DNA of 50,199 nt from contig JAFLKR010000066.1 of assembly GCA_019163135.1 (NCBI GenBank), forward strand, positions 1 to 50,199. Direction: 5' to 3'. The position numbers were made by a program, and so were the translations under genes. This document shows positions 1 through 9,379 of the stretch, piece after piece. How positions within the stretch are numbered: the first letter of the stretch is position 1; every line of letters starts with the position of its first letter. The notes under the pieces are model-generated. The model did no database searches, had not been told where the DNA came from, and was given only the letters and a program-made list of their open reading frames with translations. Origin of the DNA: Desulfobulbaceae bacterium. Lineage in GTDB: Bacteria; Desulfobacterota; Desulfobulbia; Desulfobulbales; Desulfobulbaceae.

Positions 1-1
1 C

Positions 2-424
2 GGCAGAAGGTCCACGGTGGTTGCGCTTACCGCCAGCGCTATGATTGAAGAGCGGGAACCGATAATGGCGGCCGGTTGCGATGATTTCTTGCTGAAGCCT
101 TTTCAGGAGTATGAGATCTTCGAAATCATGGCAAAACACCTAGGGCTTAAATATGTTTATGCAGCTGAATCGGCCCGAGAAATTCCTCTTGAAAGCGAAA
201 CTGAGCTGCGACCTGAACAATTGGCAGCCTTGCCCGAAGATCTGCAGATGGCATTGCATAATGCTGTGCTTGGATTGGATACAGTCCAGACGCTTGAAGT
301 AATCAGCAGGATTGCCCAGCAAGATGCCGCAATTGCCAATGTCTTAAAATCATTTGTCGACAAGTTGGAATATGAAAATTTATTGAACCTTCTCGAGCAA
401 ATAAGTTCGGAGCGGAGGGCCTGA
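2..424 (+). CDS. C-terminal end of a hybrid sensor histidine kinase (partial)
   Basis: The frame is open to the left edge, so the true start lies outside the window. The first residues are the end of a receiver domain: the beta-4 strand VALTASA with its conserved Thr, then GCDDFLLKPF with the conserved Lys of the KPF motif. About 90 further residues follow, largely helical, and could be an Hpt-like or linker tail, but no clear Hpt histidine motif is seen. The stop is 3 bases before the next gene's ATG, and that gene's ribosome site (GGAGGGCCTGAAGG) overlaps this stop, so both are co-transcribed. The protein probably phospho-relays together with the downstream kinase. The receiver assignment is firm; the sensor input is unknown. 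Confidence 0.8.
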   Translation, partial: GRRSTVVALTASAMIEEREPIMAAGCDDFLLKPFQEYEIFEIMAKHLGLKYVYAAESAREIPLESETELRPEQLAALPEDLQMALHNAVLGLDTVQTLEVISRIAQQDAAIANVLKSFVDKLEYENLLNLLEQISSERRA

Positions 425-427
425 AGG

Positions 428-2521
428 ATGAGTGATACATTTTTACCAAAAGCGGAACAACCTCGGATATTGATTGTGGATGATATCGCGGCCAACCTGC
501 GGGTGTTGTCTGATCTGCTGGTCGATCAGGGGTACCAGGTGAGCCCGGCCACGAGTGGTAGTTTTGCGTTACGATCGATAGCGTTCAAGATCCCAGATCT
601 TATTCTGCTGGATGTGAGAATGCCGGAGATGGATGGCTTCGAGGTGTGTCGACGTTTAAAGGCGGATGAACAGAGCCGTTCGGTGCCGGTGATATTCATT
701 AGCGCTTCGGACGATATGGTCGACAAGGTCAAGGGGTTTGAAGTCGGAGGGGTTGACTACATCACCAAGCCGTTTCAAGCGTTGGAGGTGCTGGCAAGGG
801 TTGCAACACATCTGGCGTTGCGAAGTATGCAAAAGCAACTCGAGGCACAAAATATTCAACTCCAGCAGGAAATTACCGAGCGTGAGCGGATTGAACATGA
901 ATTGAGGGAGCACAAGGCGCATCTGGAGGAAGTCGTTGCAGAGCGTACCGCAGCCTTGCGGCAAGAGATGGTCGTGCGAGAGCGGGCTGAAAAAAAGATT
1001 GTGGCGAGCGAAGAGAAGTACCGTTCGCTGGTCAATAATATCAATATAGGGATTTTTCGCACAACGTTCCCGGGGCAGTTCCTTCAGGTCAACCCTGCCA
1101 TGGCAAAAATATTCGGCTATGCCTCTCCGGAGCAGATGATGGAAAACTCTGCTCTGGATCTGTATCGAGAGGTGAAAGATAGGGAGCGGTTATGGGAGGA
1201 GGCCCATGCGAAAGGGGGAGTAAGAAACAGGGAGGTTGCGATGATGAAAAATGACGGGACGCCTCTCTGGGTTGCTTTGACCGCCTCCGTTCAGTACGAC
1301 GAGCGAGGAACGGCTCAATGGTTGGATGGTGTACTGGAAGACATCACGGAGCGTAAGGCCTTGGAAGTGCAACTCCTCCAGGCCCAAAAGATGGAGGTGT
1401 TGGGTACGCTTTCGGGAGGGGTGGCCCACGATTTCAACAACATTCTTACGGGGATCATAGGCTATGGGCAATTGTTGCAAATGAAGTTCCCCTCGGGAAC
1501 CCCGTTGAGAACGTATGTGGATCAGATCATGGCCTCGTCTGAGAGGGCGGCGCATTTGACCAAGAGTCTGCTTACTTTCAGTAGAAAACGTGAACTCGAT
1601 ACCAAACCGACAGATATCAATACGATTATCACCAATTTTGAGAATTTTTTGACAATGATTGTCGGGAAAAAAATAGAGCTGAAGGTCTCCTTGGATTCGG
1701 CGGAATTGATTGCCCTGGCAGACATCGGTCAGGTCGAGCAGGTGCTGATGAATCTGGCCACGAATGCCAAGGACGCCATGCCGGAAGGGGGCATCTTCAC
1801 CATAAAAACAGAAACGATGGAACCGGACAGTCAATTTCTCATGCTGCATCCGTCATTGCATCCGGGTAAACATGTGCTCATTTCTGTCGCTGATAGCGGT
1901 GTCGGCATGGATGAAAATACCAAGCGTAAGTTGTTCGAACCGTTTTTCACCACCAAAGAGGAAGGCAAAGGCACGGGACTCGGGCTGTCAATTGTCTATG
2001 GAATAATCAAGCAGCATCAAGGTGAGATCATGGTCTCCAGTGAGCGGGGGACCGGCACAACCTTTAGAATGTATTTGCCGCTGGTTAAATCAGCGGATGA
2101 AGTAAAAGCCGTAGTTTCGCCACTTCCACCGAGAGGGAGGGGGGAGACCATCTTATTGGTTGAAAGTGATTCCGGAGTGAGATTTCTGGCGAAAACAGTT
2201 CTTGAGCAATCTGGGTATGCGGTTATTGAGGCGGTGGATGGAGAGGACGGTTTTCGTAAATTTACAGAACATATGGATGCCGTGCAGTTGCTCCTCACCG
2301 AATTAATGCTGCCGACCATAAGCGGTAAGGAACTGTACGACCAGGTAAGAAATAACAAGCCTGACGTCAAGGCACTGTTCACGAGCAATTTCACCCCTGA
2401 AATCATCCGTAAAGACGCTATCGTCGATGAATTTCTCTTCTTGCCCAAACCCATTTCCCCCAACGAACTTGCGCGGAAGGTCCGAGAGCTTTTGGACACC
2501 CGCGTCTCCGGTCAACAGTAA
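428..2521 (+). CDS. Hybrid two-component protein: REC-PAS-histidine kinase-REC
   Basis: Domain order in 697 residues: receiver (about 13-128; acidic pair D18/D19, phosphoacceptor D62 in [12 protein letters not shown]114 in KPF); coiled coil (about 132-192); PAS (about 195-310); HisKA with H334 in the H-box GGVAHDFNN; HATPase with N-box (about N446), G1 box DSGVGMD, and G2 GKGTGLGL; then a second receiver (about 572-692). The GVAHDFNN H-box is typical of soluble PAS kinases paired with N-terminal receivers. No membrane segment is present, so it acts in the cytoplasm. It is translated 3 bases after the upstream hybrid kinase and probably receives phosphate from it. In the second receiver the expected phosphoacceptor Asp is Glu (TELMLP, E625), so that domain is probably not phosphorylated normally. 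The input signal and output target cannot be told from sequence. Confidence 0.9.
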   Translation: MSDTFLPKAEQPRILIVDDIAANLRVLSDLLVDQGYQVSPATSGSFALRSIAFKIPDLILLDVRMPEMDGFEVCRRLKADEQSRSVPVIFISASDDMVDKVKGFEVGGVDYITKPFQALEVLARVATHLALRSMQKQLEAQNIQLQQEITERERIEHELREHKAHLEEVVAERTAALRQEMVVRERAEKKIVASEEKYRSLVNNINIGIFRTTFPGQFLQVNPAMAKIFGYASPEQMMENSALDLYREVKDRERLWEEAHAKGGVRNREVAMMKNDGTPLWVALTASVQYDERGTAQWLDGVLEDITERKALEVQLLQAQKMEVLGTLSGGVAHDFNNILTGIIGYGQLLQMKFPSGTPLRTYVDQIMASSERAAHLTKSLLTFSRKRELDTKPTDINTIITNFENFLTMIVGKKIELKVSLDSAELIALADIGQVEQVLMNLATNAKDAMPEGGIFTIKTETMEPDSQFLMLHPSLHPGKHVLISVADSGVGMDENTKRKLFEPFFTTKEEGKGTGLGLSIVYGIIKQHQGEIMVSSERGTGTTFRMYLPLVKSADEVKAVVSPLPPRGRGETILLVESDSGVRFLAKTVLEQSGYAVIEAVDGEDGFRKFTEHMDAVQLLLTELMLPTISGKELYDQVRNNKPDVKALFTSNFTPEIIRKDAIVDEFLFLPKPISPNELARKVRELLDTRVSGQQ

Positions 2522-3180
2522 GTTGGATTTTTGTTGACCTGATCGGCAGGGGAGGGCGTCGGATCTCCGCTGCCGGTTTCAGTGACATCAAGTCGCCGAA
2601 GGAGAAATAGCGTCTGGTATCGCGTCCTCTGATCCTCTGAACCTTCGCCTAAAAAGACGGTCGAGCCCTGCATGTCCGTAAGACAACCGTGGCCGAGCAG
2701 AAATTGCAAAACCTCTAAGACGCCTTGGGTCAGTTAGCCTTGCCCGTGAGCACCAAAAAATTTGGTGAACTGATGGCAAAAAAATACGAATATATTGCCA
2801 CTGCGAAATTTATTAAACGGTAACTCATTGATAAAAAGATAAATATATAAGGACGTGTTAAGTGTGGGCTAGAGAGTTCCCGGCGATGCTGGCTGTAAAA
2901 AGCCAAGATCGTGCCGTAACCACTCCAGCATGGATTGCCCAAGCCTTCGCCGTCTGTGTATAGATTAAACTTGCTGCATTGGGATGAGCGCCAATTTTCT
3001 AGCTATTTTGAAATATATCACAAACTAATTGGAACTGATCGATATTGCTGAGCGGATGTTTTCGTTCCATTAGGCTTCAAACCCCGTTAAAGAAAGAAAG
3101 CTCTGGTCAAACCCTGACAGCTTATAAGATATCTCAGTAACGATTTTTAACCCTACACCCACCCTCAACCAAATGGTTTC
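2522..3180. other. Intergenic stretch, 659 bases, no supported gene
   Basis: AT-rich spacer between the kinase and topoisomerase genes. Short open frames occur on the minus strand (for example 2512-2709) but have no convincing ribosome site and no recognisable protein features. A small inverted repeat CACCAAA-AAA-TTTGGTG sits at 2751-2767 and could be a weak hairpin. The remainder probably holds the topoisomerase promoter, but no clear -35/-10 pair could be picked. Confidence 0.5.
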
Positions 3181-4989
3181 ATGCTCATTATTGTTGAATC
3201 GCCAACCAAAGCCAAGAAAATTCAATCAATTCTCAAGCTGAGAGCTATGTCCACAGTGGGTCACTTTAAAGACCTTCCTGACGCTCAGATTGGGGTCGAT
3301 TTGAAGACCTACGAGCCGACCTTCGTCTACCACGAGCGGAAAATGCATTTGCCCGATGAGTTGCGAGCTGCCGCCAAGGGGCAAACCGTCATGCTTGCAG
3401 GTGACCCGGACCGGGAGGGCTATGCAATCAGTTGCCATATCTACGAAGAAGTGAAATCCGTCGCCAAGGAATGTCTGCGCATGGAAATTTTTGAAGTTAC
3501 TGAAAAAGGCCTGAAGGAAGCTCTTGCGAAGGCGGTGCCTTTCGAGCAGACAAACACAGGGCTCTATAATGCCTTTCTCGGAAGAAGGATCGGTGACCGA
3601 TTGGTGGGCTATATCCTGTCCCCCATTACCAGTAAAAGTCTTCGTGGTAAATATAGCGTTGGCCGAGTGCAATCGCCGGCAGTTCGCCTTGTCGTCGATC
3701 GTGAGCGGGAGATCAGGGGTTTTGTCCCCTCCCGGTATTGGATGCTCGATATTCAGTTGGATAAAGACGGCTCGACCTTCGTGGCTCGCCATGCCAAAGG
3801 TAAATTCAAGCAGTTGTTGGACGTAGAGAAGATTGTCGCCGCAATTCAAGGTGAAAGCCATGTTCTGGCCGCAAAAGTTGAGAAGAAGGAGGTTAAGCAA
3901 TCGCCCAAACCGCCATTCACGACTGTCGACTTACAGGCCGCTGCCGCTGTTCGCCTGAAATTCACCCCGGAGCAAACGATGAAACTTGCTCAAGGGCTCT
4001 TTGACCACGGTATTACCACCTATCATCGCACAGATTCCGTCCGCATGGATGAAGCCTTTATCAGTGAGATTCGAGAATTCTTGGGCAAAGCGCTTGGCGC
4101 CAACTATCTTCCCAAAAAGCCGAACCAGCATAAGTCAAAAAATTCTCAGGCTGAGGCGCATGAAGGCATTCGACCCACCCATATGCACTCGGCCGCTGAC
4201 ATCGCAGCAATAATCAAGAAAGAAGGACTTACCCCTGACCATGCCATGCTGTACGAGATAATATTCAGACGTGCTGTTGCCAGCCAAATGGCACCGGCCA
4301 TCTTCGACTCCACAACCATGCTCTTTGAGGTCGCCGGGGAAAAGTTTAAGGCCGCTGGCCGAGTGCTCAAGTTCGACGGCTTTCTTAAGGTGTACGCCGA
4401 GGTTGACGAGGAAAAAGAAAAAAAGAAGGATGAGGATAAGTTGCAATTGTTACCCCCGGTAGAGGTTGGTGAATTAGTCCCGAAGCTAAAGGAAGTCCTT
4501 GAAGAAAAGAAGACCAAGGCTCCCGGCAGGTTCACCCTGGGTTCTCTGGTAAAAGAGTTGGAACGGCTTGATATCGGTCGCCCTTCGACCTACGCCGCCA
4601 TCACCAAGAACATTACCGACCGTGGTTATGTGAAGGAAGAAAAAGGGAAAGTGGTGCCTCTCCTCCCTGGGGAAACACTTATCGACTATCTAAGAGAAAA
4701 GCATGCTTGGGTGATCAATTACGAACTGACCAGTAAGATGGAAAAATTTCTGGACCAGGTTGTCGAAAACAAGGAGACCTGGCAGCGATTCTGTAAGGGT
4801 GTTCACAACAAGATGGGATATTTTGAGCCGCTAGCACGAACTGCTGGTGGCGGCCCAAGCGAAAGCCAACTCAAGTACGCTAAAGATCTCGCTGTAAAAA
4901 ATAATCTCACCATCCCAGAGGGATTCTTAAAGACTAGCATGGCCTTGTCATTATGGATTGAAAATATTGTCGGCAAGAAAAATAAATGA
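3181..4989 (+). CDS. Type IA DNA topoisomerase, TopA-like, without zinc fingers
   Basis: Relaxes negatively supercoiled DNA by single-strand passage. The 602 residues start with a Toprim domain (IIVESPTKAKKI with E6; DPDREG at 75-80 giving the metal-binding acidic residues). The 5Y-CAP core follows, with the catalytic tyrosine Y281 in the TYHRTDS block, then GRPSTYA (about 475) near the end of the core. Chromosomal TopA usually has about 700-900 residues with C-terminal zinc ribbons. This protein has none and ends in a short motif (SESQLKYAKDLA..., about 560-595) of the kind often seen in topoisomerases of plasmids and integrative elements. It stands alone, flanked by long AT-rich spacers, so it is probably an accessory second topoisomerase rather than the housekeeping enzyme. 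That it was horizontally acquired is inference. Confidence 0.9.
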   Translation: MLIIVESPTKAKKIQSILKLRAMSTVGHFKDLPDAQIGVDLKTYEPTFVYHERKMHLPDELRAAAKGQTVMLAGDPDREGYAISCHIYEEVKSVAKECLRMEIFEVTEKGLKEALAKAVPFEQTNTGLYNAFLGRRIGDRLVGYILSPITSKSLRGKYSVGRVQSPAVRLVVDREREIRGFVPSRYWMLDIQLDKDGSTFVARHAKGKFKQLLDVEKIVAAIQGESHVLAAKVEKKEVKQSPKPPFTTVDLQAAAAVRLKFTPEQTMKLAQGLFDHGITTYHRTDSVRMDEAFISEIREFLGKALGANYLPKKPNQHKSKNSQAEAHEGIRPTHMHSAADIAAIIKKEGLTPDHAMLYEIIFRRAVASQMAPAIFDSTTMLFEVAGEKFKAAGRVLKFDGFLKVYAEVDEEKEKKKDEDKLQLLPPVEVGELVPKLKEVLEEKKTKAPGRFTLGSLVKELERLDIGRPSTYAAITKNITDRGYVKEEKGKVVPLLPGETLIDYLREKHAWVINYELTSKMEKFLDQVVENKETWQRFCKGVHNKMGYFEPLARTAGGGPSESQLKYAKDLAVKNNLTIPEGFLKTSMALSLWIENIVGKKNK

Positions 4990-5334
4990 ACGATTGTCCA
5001 CCGTTGCCTTACCAATACCAATTGGATAAGTTAGGGTGGGCGTAAGGATCAGGTCTCTTGAACTTCATTGGGCTCGTTATCCAAGGCGTCGTCAGCCCTT
5101 CTTGTAGTGCTCGCTATTTTGGTTCACATTCTAACATTAATTAAATGTTTGTTATTATTTAAATAAATTATCAATTAGTATAGAGTTCCACCTCTTCTTT
5201 CTGACCAAATAATGAGTTTGCAGATAAAGGCAAAGAATGAGGGGTGGTTCCGCATAGGTGCAGATGGTGCACCTGTTGACCTCTGATAGGTATCACGAGA
5301 AATCCTTGAAAATACCAAAAGGGTAGGGTGGTGA
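4990..5334. other. Intergenic stretch, 345 bases
   Basis: AT-rich spacer after the topoisomerase gene. It contains runs of TTAATTAAAT-like sequence around 5138-5175. No gene, clear terminator or repeat was seen. Confidence 0.4.
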
Positions 5335-5553
5335 ATGAGAGTTGTTAAACAGTGGACAGATTGGAAATTATTTTGCAATGAAGATGGTGCGTACCAACTC
5401 ACCCGGTATGACCACCGCAACCAGATCAAGACCCTTCAGATAAAATTTATTGCTGCCAATGATGATGCCGCCATAGTCGAAGCGATGAAGCAGGCCACTG
5501 TTTTTGAGAAGAAAAACACAGGCCCTGCTTCTCATATCAACCGATTGAAATAG
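5335..5553 (+). CDS. Small hypothetical protein (72 aa)
   Basis: A 72-residue soluble protein of mixed charge with no signal peptide, membrane segment or motif I recognise. The ATG follows a purine-rich stretch (GGGTAGGGTGGTGA) that can serve as ribosome site at short spacing. The amino-acid composition looks like a real globular protein (aromatic residues early, an acidic/alanine helix at about 40-55). It precedes another short open frame and the Sel1-repeat lipoprotein in the same direction and may belong to that transcript. Function unknown; whether it is a gene rests only on composition and the putative ribosome site. Confidence 0.5.
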   Translation: MRVVKQWTDWKLFCNEDGAYQLTRYDHRNQIKTLQIKFIAANDDAAIVEAMKQATVFEKKNTGPASHINRLK

Positions 5554-5565
5554 CTGGCTGCCTTT

Positions 5566-5790
5566 GTGGATGTGATGCGGGGATTCTTCCAAAGATTGTT
5601 TAGCTGGAGGGGGCAAATATACGTCAAGCAGTCCAGACGATACCGCTCACTGTACGCATCGACCAACAAGTATGGTTGGAATTACAAGCAGACTGACCGT
5701 TTGGAATCTGCTCTATCTTTTTCCGGGATTGCCTGCAGTTCCGGTAATATTTCTACTCACGGCGGTCCCGTTGTGAAACGAGGACTGTGA
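5566..5790 (+). CDS. Possible small basic protein (74 aa), doubtful
   Basis: Open frame beginning at a GTG 12 bases after the previous stop; a second possible start is the ATG at 5575. The product would be rich in Arg, Tyr and Ser, without recognisable domains. The reason to list it is the junction: its TGA overlaps the GTG of the Sel1-repeat gene (GTGA at 5787-5790), an arrangement typical of translational coupling. No good ribosome site is seen before it, so it may equally be chance. Confidence 0.25.
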   Translation: MDVMRGFFQRLFSWRGQIYVKQSRRYRSLYASTNKYGWNYKQTDRLESALSFSGIACSSGNISTHGGPVVKRGL

Positions 5791-6944
5791 CACCCAAGAT
5801 GATGATGCAACAACAACCTTTTGGACTTCAAGTGCATACCGCTAACAAGCTGAAAAAAATGATTAAAAAAGCATGGGTGCTGGCGCAATTCTCCAGCATA
5901 ATGCTTGGTATTTTTGGTGGATTGGCCGCATTGGCCCTCAGTGGTTGCACGGCCGCCGTACCTTACGCCATTTCTGCAGCGCAGATAGCTTCAACTGGTG
6001 GCTTGCCTGTTCAATCTGGTGGCTCCTCGGCACAACCTGATAAATCCTCGACAAATGCGGCAAGCGGTGCCGATGCAATGGCGAGACAGGAGGCTGCCCG
6101 CCCTTATCAGTTGATTGCTGAAAAAAAATACGATGAAGCCCTGCCGCTGCTGCGTGAAATGGCGGACCGGAAAGATGCGAAAGCGCAAGGGCAACTGGCG
6201 ATGTTGTATTTTGAAGGAAAAGGGGTCCCGGAGGATTACAGCAAGGCTGCCGAATGGATGCAGAAGTCAGCTGAAGGAGGGCATGCCGGCTCCCAGTCCA
6301 TGATGGCCTGGTTCTATTATAAGGGAACAGGAGTCCCGCGGGATTATAACAAAGCCTTCGAATGGGCCCAGACTTCGATGGAAAAAGGGGATGCGAATGC
6401 GGCAGCCTTGCTTGCAAGATTGTATCGAATGGGTCGAGGGGTCTCGAAAGACTATAGCAAGGCTCTGGAATTGTTTAACAAGGCTGATGGAGCCGGCAAC
6501 ATCTACGCCCCTGCTCATATTGCCTATATGTATAAAACCGGACAAGGTGTCACCAGAGATTATCGCCAAGCCCTCGATTGGTATTCTAAGGCTGGGGAAA
6601 AAGGCAATGTCAACGGCTGGATTCATCTGGCCAATTTGTATGCCACCTGTAAAGATTCGCAATATGTCGATGGCAGAAAGGCAGTCGCTTATGGGCGCAA
6701 AGCCACAGAGAAAGATCCTGGGAATTTTGCGAGTTGGGCGGCGCTGGCCGCGGCTTATGCACGCAACAATGAATTTGAAAAGGCGATAGAGGCTGCTACC
6801 AAATCCGATGGCCTGCTCCATGCCAATATGGAACTTGATGAAGCAGAGAAGCAAGAAGCCGCTATCAGGGCGCTGGCCCGTTTAGCGGCTTTTAGGGACA
6901 GCAAAGCGTATACAGAAGAAAACGAAGCAGATGAAGAAATGTAA
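5787..6944 (+). CDS. Sel1-like repeat lipoprotein
   Basis: Sel1 repeats are TPR-like helical pairs of about 36 residues used as protein-binding scaffolds. At least five are visible between about residues 125 and 300, with the signature G.GV..DY.KA..W and A...L. The N-terminus has a basic stretch, a hydrophobic segment and the lipobox LSGC (Cys at about residue 54), so the mature protein is predicted to be lipid-anchored on the periplasmic side. The GTG at 5787 has a fair ribosome site (AACGAGGACT), but the ATG at 5859 gives a more compact lipoprotein signal (MIKKAW...), so the true start could be either. A Ser/Ala/Gln-rich linker lies between lipobox and repeats. The partner is unknown. Confidence 0.85.
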   Translation: MTPKMMMQQQPFGLQVHTANKLKKMIKKAWVLAQFSSIMLGIFGGLAALALSGCTAAVPYAISAAQIASTGGLPVQSGGSSAQPDKSSTNAASGADAMARQEAARPYQLIAEKKYDEALPLLREMADRKDAKAQGQLAMLYFEGKGVPEDYSKAAEWMQKSAEGGHAGSQSMMAWFYYKGTGVPRDYNKAFEWAQTSMEKGDANAAALLARLYRMGRGVSKDYSKALELFNKADGAGNIYAPAHIAYMYKTGQGVTRDYRQALDWYSKAGEKGNVNGWIHLANLYATCKDSQYVDGRKAVAYGRKATEKDPGNFASWAALAAAYARNNEFEKAIEAATKSDGLLHANMELDEAEKQEAAIRALARLAAFRDSKAYTEENEADEEM

Positions 6945-7080
6945 AACGGTTGAACTGCTATCATGCAAGTTTTTGGCGCTGGCTATTTTTATTTAATATC
7001 GTCATTGGACGTAGGCTGTTCTGCCCCTGCCGCTCGACTTCAAGGCACTAATCGCCGATCCTCAGAATTTCAACGACTGC

Positions 7081-7116
7081 AAATCATTGCACACAACGGT
7101 GAGGGTGCAATGATTT
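7081..7116. terminator. Hairpin between convergent genes, likely bidirectional terminator
   Basis: Perfect 12-base inverted repeat: AAATCATTGCAC, a 12-base loop, then GTGCAATGATTT. It lies between the convergent Sel1-repeat gene (ends 6944) and pqiC (ends 7144). A/T bases at both stem ends allow modest U-tracts in both directions. Confidence 0.6.
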
Positions 7117-7143
7117 CTACATTTGCCTGGCCGATAATAGAAA

Positions 7144-7755
7144 TTATGGGCGTGTTCGCTCCTTGATGAGGTTGGCGATTTCCCCGCTGAGCAGGCTAAT
7201 GTTGTGCTGTTGGGCGCGGACCCAGGAATCATAGCCTCCTGCTGCCAGTTGCTCACTGAATCTGCTTTGGCGGGTGATCGTCGCCATCTTTCCTTTGGGA
7301 TTGATCAAGGTCCAGCGTACGTTCAGTTTTGCTTCCTTGCCAAGTTCCCCATTCATTTCCAGGACATCAACCAAGACCTGATAGGTAGGGTCTAGATTTT
7401 GTTCCCCTGGGAAGATATACACCTGCTCCGTGCCTAATTTGCTGGCCAACTGTTCGGTAAGTGCACGTGCGAATTCCCGATCGACCGCCCCGGCCCAGCG
7501 ATGATAATCACTGAGCAGGTAGCGGCCATCTGTCCCGCCAATGGCGATTTGCGATTTTTTCAGGACATCGGGAATATTGACCGGTCCGACGCTCAGGATA
7601 AGCGGATCGTTGCGCTTCTCAGTGGTCTTTACGATATCTGCATCGAGCAGGCTGTAATAGGCAACCTGGGGCGTTGCCGCGGTGCAGGCTGCCAAGCCAA
7701 CACCGATCAGCGCTACCAGCATGATCAACCGCAGGGATACAATCGACTTATTCAT
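7144..7755 (-). CDS. pqiC: PqiC-like ABC transport auxiliary lipoprotein
   Basis: An outer-membrane lipoprotein of the Pqi lipid-transport pathway, where it is thought to receive the PqiB needle. The 203 residues begin with a signal peptide and lipobox (GLAAC, Cys at about 24). The PqiC/YmbA domain follows, with its early strand YYSL and the segment LSVGPVNIPDVL...RYLLSDYHRWAG, typical of the family. It is the last gene of pqiA-pqiA-pqiB-pqiC, and its ATG lies inside the end of pqiB (8-base overlap), implying coupled translation. In E. coli PqiABC supports envelope integrity; a role in phospholipid movement here is by family analogy. Confidence 0.88.
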   Translation of the reverse strand: MNKSIVSLRLIMLVALIGVGLAACTAATPQVAYYSLLDADIVKTTEKRNDPLILSVGPVNIPDVLKKSQIAIGGTDGRYLLSDYHRWAGAVDREFARALTEQLASKLGTEQVYIFPGEQNLDPTYQVLVDVLEMNGELGKEAKLNVRWTLINPKGKMATITRQSRFSEQLAAGGYDSWVRAQQHNISLLSGEIANLIKERTRP

Positions 7756-9379
7756 GGGTTTCTTTCTCCTTGCCGAAGATGATCGACTGCGGCCGGTTTT
7801 CCAGGGTATCCGCCAGATCGCGGAAAGAACGAAGCGTCTGGTTCAGTTCCTCCAGCGTTTTTCTGGCGTTGTAATTCAGCGGTGATTCCTTGCCGATGGA
7901 CCGTTGCAGTTCAATCAGGGTTTTTTGTAATTCCGAAATGGTCGAATTCAACTGCGGCGTGGTTTCTTTGTTCAGTTTGTCAGCTAATCCACCCATCTGT
8001 TTCAGGGTAGTTTGCGCATCTTTGAGCATCAGTTGCACATCCGTTCCGATCTGGCCGAACGGGACCTTCTCGAGGTTGGTGACGATCTTACTTAGGCTTT
8101 CCTGCAATTTTTCGAAGGAACCGGGGATGGTCGGTATCACCCGGAACCCTTCACGACTGGCAAGTGCAATTTTAGGGGCATTCGGCATGAAGACCAGATT
8201 CACCATGAGTTGGCCGGTTACCAGGTTGGCACTTTGTAACTGGGCACGGAGGCCTTGTTGTTCGACCAGCACCCTTATGAAGGCATCGGGATCGCTCTCG
8301 ATCATCTTCAACGCTTTTTCCTTCTGGGCGGCATTCACCCGTTCCGGTTCCATTGCGATAGTCACGGGAACAGTGAATTTTTTTGTATCGATGTCGAATT
8401 CCAGTTTGAGGTCGACGACCTCACCCAGTTTGATACCATAGAGTTCCACCGGGGCACCGATACTGAGGCCCCGCACCGACTCGTCGAACAGGAGCACATA
8501 GTACTTGCGGATGGAGTATTTTTTCTCCTGGGTGGCGTTACGATCGGCATACAGGTAGAATGTGGCGTTTTCTTTGGCTTCATCTCCTGACGAAGATTCT
8601 TTAAGCTCGTCGAAGGCAATGCCGCCAGTGAGAATAGAAACCATCGACTGGGTATCGACCTTTATCCCCTGGGCGTTGAGGGTGACATCGAAGCCGCTGG
8701 CATTCCAGAAACGGGTGTTTTCCGTAACCCGGGTGTGGTGGGGCGCTTCAATGAAGATCTTGATGTCCACCGCCTTGCCGTCCTTATTAAAATTGTAACT
8801 TACCACCTGGCCTACCTGAATCTGCCGATAGTACACTGGAGCGCCGACATCGAGGGAGCCGAGATTGTCGGCCTGGAGTATGAAATGTCGTCCTGGCTGG
8901 TCAATGGTCACCACCGGTGGAGTCTCCAATCCGGTGAAGGACCTGGTGGGCGTGCCCGTTTTGTTGCCGTCAATACCTATATAAGCGCCGGAAAGCAAGG
9001 TGCCCAGGCCGGTGACTGAGCCGCCGTTGACCCGTGGCCTGACCACCCAGAACTTGGTTCGGTCGGTCAAGTACGGTTCGGTGCCTTTGATCATTTTGGC
9101 GGTAACCACAACTTTGGAGACATCCGCACTCAGCGCAATAGTCTCGACCTGGCCGATTTCAACCTCTTTGAATTTGATTTTGGTTTTGCCGGCCTCGAGC
9201 CCATCGGCGCTGGAAAAGGTAAGGGTGATGATCGGCCCCTTTTCATTGATGGCCTTGAGTGCCAGCCACCCACCTATCACCAGCGCCACCAAAGGCACGA
9301 TCCAGACAATGGAAAAATTCCGTTTAACCTGGATTTTAGCGGTCGCAGCATGCTGCTCGATTTGTGAGCGGTCGGTCAT
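7748..9379 (-). CDS. pqiB: PqiB-like MCE-domain protein, periplasm-spanning lipid conduit
   Basis: Starts at the ATG at 9379 (MTDRSQIEQ), preceded by the strong ribosome site GAGGAGG; an 8-residue longer frame exists but lacks one. The 543 residues match E. coli PqiB in length (about 546): one N-terminal membrane anchor (about 22-42, IVWIVPLVALVIGGWLAL), three MCE domains (about 50-140, 160-255, 285-385) and a long helical C-terminus (about 410-530) that in PqiB stacks into a hollow needle. Each MCE unit shows strands of the kind DGL..GKT.IKFK.V.IGQV. Its ATG overlaps the stop of the upstream pqiA (ATGA), so the operon is tightly coupled. The predicted role is inner-to-outer membrane lipid transfer. 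Confidence 0.92.
   Translation of the reverse strand: MTDRSQIEQHAATAKIQVKRNFSIVWIVPLVALVIGGWLALKAINEKGPIITLTFSSADGLEAGKTKIKFKEVEIGQVETIALSADVSKVVVTAKMIKGTEPYLTDRTKFWVVRPRVNGGSVTGLGTLLSGAYIGIDGNKTGTPTRSFTGLETPPVVTIDQPGRHFILQADNLGSLDVGAPVYYRQIQVGQVVSYNFNKDGKAVDIKIFIEAPHHTRVTENTRFWNASGFDVTLNAQGIKVDTQSMVSILTGGIAFDELKESSSGDEAKENATFYLYADRNATQEKKYSIRKYYVLLFDESVRGLSIGAPVELYGIKLGEVVDLKLEFDIDTKKFTVPVTIAMEPERVNAAQKEKALKMIESDPDAFIRVLVEQQGLRAQLQSANLVTGQLMVNLVFMPNAPKIALASREGFRVIPTIPGSFEKLQESLSKIVTNLEKVPFGQIGTDVQLMLKDAQTTLKQMGGLADKLNKETTPQLNSTISELQKTLIELQRSIGKESPLNYNARKTLEELNQTLRSFRDLADTLENRPQSIIFGKEKETHE

Noticed and set aside
2512-2709. Minus-strand small gene after the hybrid kinase
   Set aside because: TTG start without a good ribosome site and no recognisable protein features.
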